The notes below the pieces were generated by a model. That model was not told the DNA's origin, made no database searches, and saw only the letters and a list, made by a program, of their open reading frames with translations. Below are positions 58,986 to 64,000 of a stretch of DNA of 64,000 nucleotides, piece after piece. The DNA lies in NCBI GenBank assembly GCA_963082975.1, contig OY720345.1, positions 4,105,001-4,169,000 on the forward strand. Direction: 5' to 3'. The position numbers were made by a program, and so were the translations under genes. Every line of letters starts with the position of its first letter. Position 1 is the first letter of the stretch. Source of the DNA: Labia minor (Eukaryota > Arthropoda > Insecta > Dermaptera > Spongiphoridae).

Positions 58986-60021
58986 TTTAAGAACCTTAGA
59001 TATATAATATATACTTTTCATCATCTTTAATATAATATATTAAGTTAGTAGTAATTTCTTAATATGCAAAACATAAATTTAGTCGTTTCCGTAGAAAATA
59101 TTCCAATCTCCATTTCTGGTCCTGCTTTTAGTTTACGACCTTTAAATGTTCAAATTACAGAAGAATGATAAAAGGTTCTAATTTTTTCCCCTTCTGACAT
59201 AAAAGAATTGCACTATTTATAAAAGTCAGAAGAAATCTTATTCAATCGAGAATATGTCACTTTTATAGTCGCGACAACCAACGCTGCTTAATGACAATTT
59301 ATAATGAAATTCCATCGTAACACATTTTGACCTCCCCCACTATTCCAGCCAGCCCCATGACGACACGAATTATAATTGGGTCTCTTTAATTTTATGAGAT
59401 CTCCGCGGGTTAATTTGTGAAAATAATATGAATCTTGATAATAAATAACAAGAATATAGAAAATGTGCCCGCATATTAACTTCTTTTATCATAGGAAAGA
59501 ACCCATACACATCAAGGAGAAGGGCCTTGCAATCGCAATCACTTGATTACACCTTTTGTTAGTAGATATCAATCCATCAAAAGCCATATACTCTTTTTAT
59601 TATATTTTATACTTATTATACAATTTAATCAATCATACCGTAAGAAAGCAATGATAAAACCAACAACTAACTGTTCCTTTCTCCAAAACCAAGGTTTAGA
59701 TATAATAATAATAATAATAATAATAGATATTCAAGTAAATTGAAACATGATTTAAAGATATTTTATGTATATTATAATTTTCTTTAGTAAACCCAAACAA
59801 AAACAGACAATGATTAATTTCGCAAATACTTAGTTTTAAATTTGCAAAACAAATTGGAAAGCTGAAAAAAAATAAGATAAATTTATATATCAAGTCCAAT
59901 AACAAAGTGTTCCAACATTGAAACATAACCTGAATAAAATGTTTTAATTAAATCAAATCATTCAAAATTAATTAAATAACTTGAAGAAATTAAAATTTAA
60001 AATATATTCTCAATAATTTGT
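57975..60021. other. AT-rich non-coding stretch
   Basis: CGCGCGCGCGG run at 58739-58750, (AAT)n at about 58951-58984 and 59704-59724. A patch of average composition at about 59265-59410 has no recognisable content. Confidence 0.5.
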
Positions 60022-60750
60022 TACTATCTCTCATGAAAATTTTCGATGTCGAGATTATGATGGTTTTATACGTTTTGAAGGTTCCTGAGTCATTTTCACC
60101 TAGGTTGAGAAAAATGTCTGTGTCGGTATATAGGCAACATTATTCAAAAACGGTTTGAGCTAAATATAATATATATAAAGATGATAAAACATGATTAAAA
60201 ATTGTATAAAACTGCTACATATAGAATTTCAGCTTGATTGAATCGCTGAAAGCAGTGATGTATTGGTAAAATAAGAAGTAAAGGAACGCATAATGGGAGC
60301 AAAAAAAAGTCCTATTTTCAGCAAACTATTTTTTTCCATATAAATTTTTATTTTTTCTTATTCTTACTATACAAAATATTTACAACACACACAAAAAAAA
60401 AAAAAATAGAAATTCTAACAGTAGATTTAAGTGGGAGTTGTCGGGACATGAAAAAGTACTGGAACGCGTTCCGGTTCTGAAAAAAGGTAAGGGAACGTCG
60501 TTCCCTCGCATTTCCCTCCCAATACACCACTGGCTGAAAGTACCGGAATTAATTTTTTATCACTGCAAATCTCATTCGCCAGAACGTGACGTGGTGCCAT
60601 CAACCAAGAGCCAAACATGCGCTGGTTTAATAAATATGATTTATTAATTTTAATTTATAATTTATAATTAATTAAATTTAATTTAAATATAATAAATTAT
60701 GTTATTTAATCCAATTAAAATTGCGAGATAGTTGAGTGGAGACAATCCAG
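60022..60750 (+). mobile_element. HINE family 1, copy L with nested hAT
   Basis: The 5' TACTATCTC is present but the hairpin arm is deleted. The microsatellite is reduced. A hAT MITE interrupts it at 60253-60532. The 3' end is kept with a mutated stem (GTGGAGACAATCC). Confidence 0.82.
60253..60532. mobile_element. hAT MITE nested in a HINE
   Basis: 280 bp with inverted ends CAGTGATGTATTGG and CCAATACACCACTG. The 8 bp GCTGAAAG is duplicated exactly at 60245-60252 and 60533-60540, and uninterrupted HINE copies show the single site. Confidence 0.92.
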
Positions 60751-60777
60751 ATTTTTTATTTACATCTACGAGTATAA

Positions 60778-60996
60778 AAGCCGCGGGCCTCAATATGACA
60801 CAAAAAATAACAAATAAACAAAAAATTTTAGAAGAAACTTGACAACGTTTATCATGAACCAAATCTTCAAAATTTGATTGAATTTATTGAAGATATTGAT
60901 TTATCACTTTATGACACTTCGACCAAAATATTATGTCTTTGGAAAAATCTTGCCGGACTGCGAAAAACTTGGCGGGCCGCGTGTTTGACATGCCTG
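60778..60996. mobile_element. hAT-like MITE fragment
   Basis: The right edge GGCGGGCCGCGTGTTTGACA then TGCCTG resembles a degraded hAT terminus. The left edge has GCCGCGGGCC and a truncated ATGACAC. No target duplication found. Confidence 0.45.
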
Positions 60997-61532
60997 ATCT
61001 ATAATCTCTATCTATACTATATATAAGAAAACTTCTAGAAATTTCAATTCTTTAGAAATATTTTGATTTAATATTCGAATTAGCAATAATCACCTAACGG
61101 TGATGATTATCATAGTTTATTATAAATAGTTAATTTTATATCAAACATTCGAAGTTAGATGTTGAAATGTTGAATTAGTTTAGAGATTACAATGTCATAA
61201 TAAAGTGTAATTACGTTTTATTAAAATAAATCCAAGAATTAAAAGATTTTATCGAGGTTCTGGGTATAAATTTATTTAAAGTATAATCAAATCGCGCAAA
61301 AAATTTGTAAGGGATAAATTCATTTTTATTATAATGATAGGTTCTTTAGTGCCGCTTAATTCAAATCCATCAAATCCATCATTTTGATTTTTTGTACTTT
61401 CAAAATGTACAGAACCGTCTTCAACGGGGAACAGCCATTTAAAAATAAGTTCATTTTTTATTAAATAAATATTTCGCAAAAATCTATATTTAAAATTAAT
61501 ATATATATATATATAAGTATGTTCAGGGATTC
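60997..61532. other. AT-rich stretch beside the LTR
   Basis: A 67-codon minus frame (61276-61479) has no recognisable motif. Confidence 0.4.
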
Positions 61533-61850
61533 TGGTAACTAAATCGATTTCGTTCTCTGTAAAGATTTTTATTCAATATTAATTTTTTTTTACATTGATT
61601 ATTTACAATATTAGAAATATAAATTACCTGTAAAGAAATCGATTCTAAAGTTGATTCTTCCAGATAATTCTTACAAATGCCAAATATAAATTATTAACTA
61701 ATAATTCTAATTAAAAATTATCCTATTACAATTTATATTCGTCTTTAATCCATTCTAAAATTAGTTAGTTGATTCTTATAAATAATACAAACAATATCAC
61801 TAACAGATGGCGGTGACTAAAGGGTACTATATAGCAGTGACTTTGTTACA
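61533..61850 (-). mobile_element. Ty3/Gypsy 3' LTR (distal boundary tentative)
   Basis: On the minus strand the polypurine tract GAGGATGGGGGAGA is followed by TGTAACAAAG, a typical LTR start, at 61850. The far end is placed at GTTACCA near 61533 because of its TG...CA symmetry. This cannot be confirmed without the other LTR, which is outside the window. Confidence 0.5.
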
Positions 61851-61878
61851 TCTCCCCCATCCTCACAAAAAAAAATTA

Positions 61879-61926
<48 letters not shown>

Positions 61927-61932
<6 letters not shown>

Positions 61933-64000
61933 TTTATAAGGTATTAACTTATTTACATGAATTAATGTGGAATCCTTTCCTTTTTTCTTACAGTCTATTT
62001 CATATATTGAGTTTGAAAATTGTCCTATCACATGAAATGGACCCATTCGTATTTGATCCAACTTTCTTCTGTTTATCTTATTTCCTGTTTCAATGTACAC
62101 TAAATCACCTTTTTTAAATTTTAATTCCTTTCTCCTCTTGTCAATATTAATTTTATTTTTTTGAAAACTAACTAAAGAGTTTTTAATAGCTTCTTCTCTA
62201 TCTTCTTTTACACTACTTACTCTCGCTAAACTATCTGGTGTTATTTCTGATTTTATTCCATATAATAGATATTTTGGAGCAAAACCTGTCACTGTATGAA
62301 TTGTTTTGTTATATTCCTCAATGCACTCATTTAATACAATCACCCAAGATCTTTTATTTCCTTCATTTATTTTACATCTTATTCTATTCACAATCGTCTG
62401 ATTTACACGTTCAACCATTCCATTTGATTCCGGGCAATCTACATCCGTAAAAACTATATTTATGTCTTCGATTTTTACAAAGTTTCTAAATTCTCTAGAA
62501 TTTATTGCACTATATTGATCGCATAATAATAATTTTATTTTGTTAGGCTTTTCTATTTTTTTAATTAATCTTATATAATCCCGTGCTGATTGTGTCTCCG
62601 ATGGTACTGCATAAATATATCTGGTTAAATGATCAATCAATAAGTGGAGATATTTTTTTTTAGATCCATTTCCGGCAAATCCTCCTATTGTGTCCATTGA
62701 AACTATTTCATATGGTTCTTTAGCTGGGCCTAGTTGTGACAATAAACCAATAACTCTGCCCTTTCTTGACTTATTTAAAATGCAAATTTCACAATTTTTA
62801 CATATATTATTAATCATTTTATCCATTTTTTTAAAATAATATTGTGGTCTTATTATCTTTATCATTTGTTTTACTCCAATATGTCCATAAATTTTGTGAA
62901 CTTTCTTGCACAATTCCAAACCTAATCTCTCTGATATATATATTCTAAGATTTGCCTTTGTACATTTAAAGTAAATATTACCTTTATAATTTATGTCAAT
63001 TGACTTTTTTATTTCATGCTCATTTAATTTCTGATCATCTATAATCTCATTCATTGTCACTAAATTCACTACTTCTAAGACATCCTCTTCATTCTCAAAA
63101 CTTTCTAACACTGGATTTCGAGACAAAGAGTCTGCTTCCACATTTGAGGATCCTGGTGCATACATGATTTTGAAATCATACTGAGACAAATAATGCATAA
63201 GATCCCCAAGAGGTTCATCTGTTCTAGCTTTCACACGCAAAGTCTCCAAAGGTTTATGATCTGAGATTATATTAAATTTTCTTCCTATTAACCAGTGTTG
63301 CCAGTAAACAATTGCTTCCTTAATAGCCAAACACTCTAGATAAATAGCTTTTCTTTTCTTTTGGCCATTACTCAACTTTTTAGAGAAATATGCAACTGGA
63401 TGTAGAAAACCATCATCATCAGGCTGTTTAAAGACGGCGCCTAAACCTTCTCCACTTGCATCCGTGTATATGAACACCTCTTTTTTTTCATCATATATTT
63501 TTAATATGGGACTCGAACATAAATACTCTTTTATTAATTTAAAAGATTCCTCACATTTACAATCCCATTTGAAATTAACATTTTTTCTTAGTAGATTATG
63601 TAATGGTTCCAGGAGTTTCACAGCATTTTCAATGTATTTATAATAAAAATTTACCTTTCCTAAAAATTGTCTTATGTTTTTCTTACTTTTAGGTGTTTCA
63701 AATTTTTGTATTGCTATGAGATTGTCCTTGTAAGGCATTATTCTCCCTTTTTCTATAATATGTCCTAAATATTTAACAGCATTCTTTGCAAATATGCATT
63801 TTATTAATTTTAATTTGAATCCTTCTCTTTTAATCATATCCAATACTAACTCAATATGTTTCATGTGTTCCTCAAATGTATTTGAAAAGATTAATATATC
63901 GTCAATGTAGTTAACACAAAAACTGTCTAATTTATTTCTTCTTAATAAGTTTGAGAGTATCCTTTGAAACACACTACTTGAGATTCTTAATCCGAAAGGT
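61927..64000 (-). CDS. Ty3/Gypsy retrotransposon pol polyprotein, partial
   Basis: The frame is open to the window edge, so the N-terminal part (gag, protease, most of RT) lies beyond 64000. Just upstream of position 63972 it reads PFGLRISSS, so the codon at 63972 (GTG) is internal, not a start. Counting from 63972: RT palm motif YIDD at 22-25; RNase H with TDASGEGLG (D171), SDHKPL (237-242) and EADSLSR (279-285); integrase HHCC finger H359, H364, C391, C394; integrase catalytic D427, D485 and E521 with DD35E spacing; and a GPF/Y-like module (MGPFHVIG) near the C-terminus. The protein ends HVNKLIPYKL at a stop immediately before 45 T on the plus strand, then the polypurine tract. No frameshift or stop interrupts it, which suggests recent activity. 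No envelope frame follows. Confidence 0.93.

Noticed and set aside
61276..61479. 67-codon minus-strand frame beside the LTR
   Set aside because: No recognisable family and isolated; it could be chance in AT-rich DNA.

Overview
The window is eukaryotic, AT-rich and intron/repeat-type DNA, most likely from an arthropod. The basis for this is the mix of mobile elements: Helentron-type HINEs, canonical Helitrons, mariner and hAT remnants, LINE fragments, tRNA-derived SINEs and a Ty3/Gypsy element, together with short GC-richer islands in a very AT-rich background. Nothing in it looks bacterial: there are no operons, ribosome binding sites or CRISPR arrays. I cannot name the species.

Only one ordinary host gene is supported. 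It is a 451-codon reading frame at 43979-45334 on the + strand, preceded by a splice acceptor, an in-frame stop and a GC-richer island that looks like a promoter/5' UTR. The protein is predicted to be disordered, rich in Pro, Ser and Arg, with SH3-ligand-like and phosphotyrosine-like motifs. A GTTAGT donor at the last codons suggests it may be the first coding exon of a longer protein. I do not recognise the family. The only other long intact frame is the pol gene of a Ty3/Gypsy retrotransposon (61927 to the window end, - strand), with RT, RNase H and integrase motifs intact and a polypurine tract and LTR downstream.

The rest is a layered transposon graveyard. Layout: a Helitron and a Tc1/mariner relic with LINE debris (0.6-4.2 kb); a composite carrying a Helitron-type endonuclease fragment and a 4 x 47 bp tandem repeat (5.7-7.4 kb); a hAT-like foldback, a 5S rRNA-like relic and a small retroposon (7.8-8.5 kb); HINE copies at 10.6, 16.5, 17.6, 24.0, 27.3, 28.5, 30.2, 39.5, 48.0, 57.7 and 60.0 kb plus a second HINE family at 31.6 kb; stacked Helitron ends (11.8-13.4 kb); a 2.1 kb head-to-tail duplication whose junction coincides with a Helitron 5' end (19.6-23.8 kb); SINEs at 25.6, 49.7 and 52.0 kb; mariner deletion derivatives (33.1, 36.4, 38.3 kb); a Helitron coding relic (34.9-35.6 kb); a 0.84 kb large inverted repeat (40.95-41.79 kb); hAT MITEs near 51.0 and 60.3 kb; and a LINE reverse-transcriptase relic (54.0-54.9 kb).

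The items most worth following are the Helitron read-through-like tandem duplication, two HINE families with the same architecture but unrelated termini, a three-copy short retroposon with 11-19 bp target duplications, a perfect 25 bp hairpin at 18.03 kb, and the unrecognised host exon. All calls were made by eye; no alignment, folding or database search was run.
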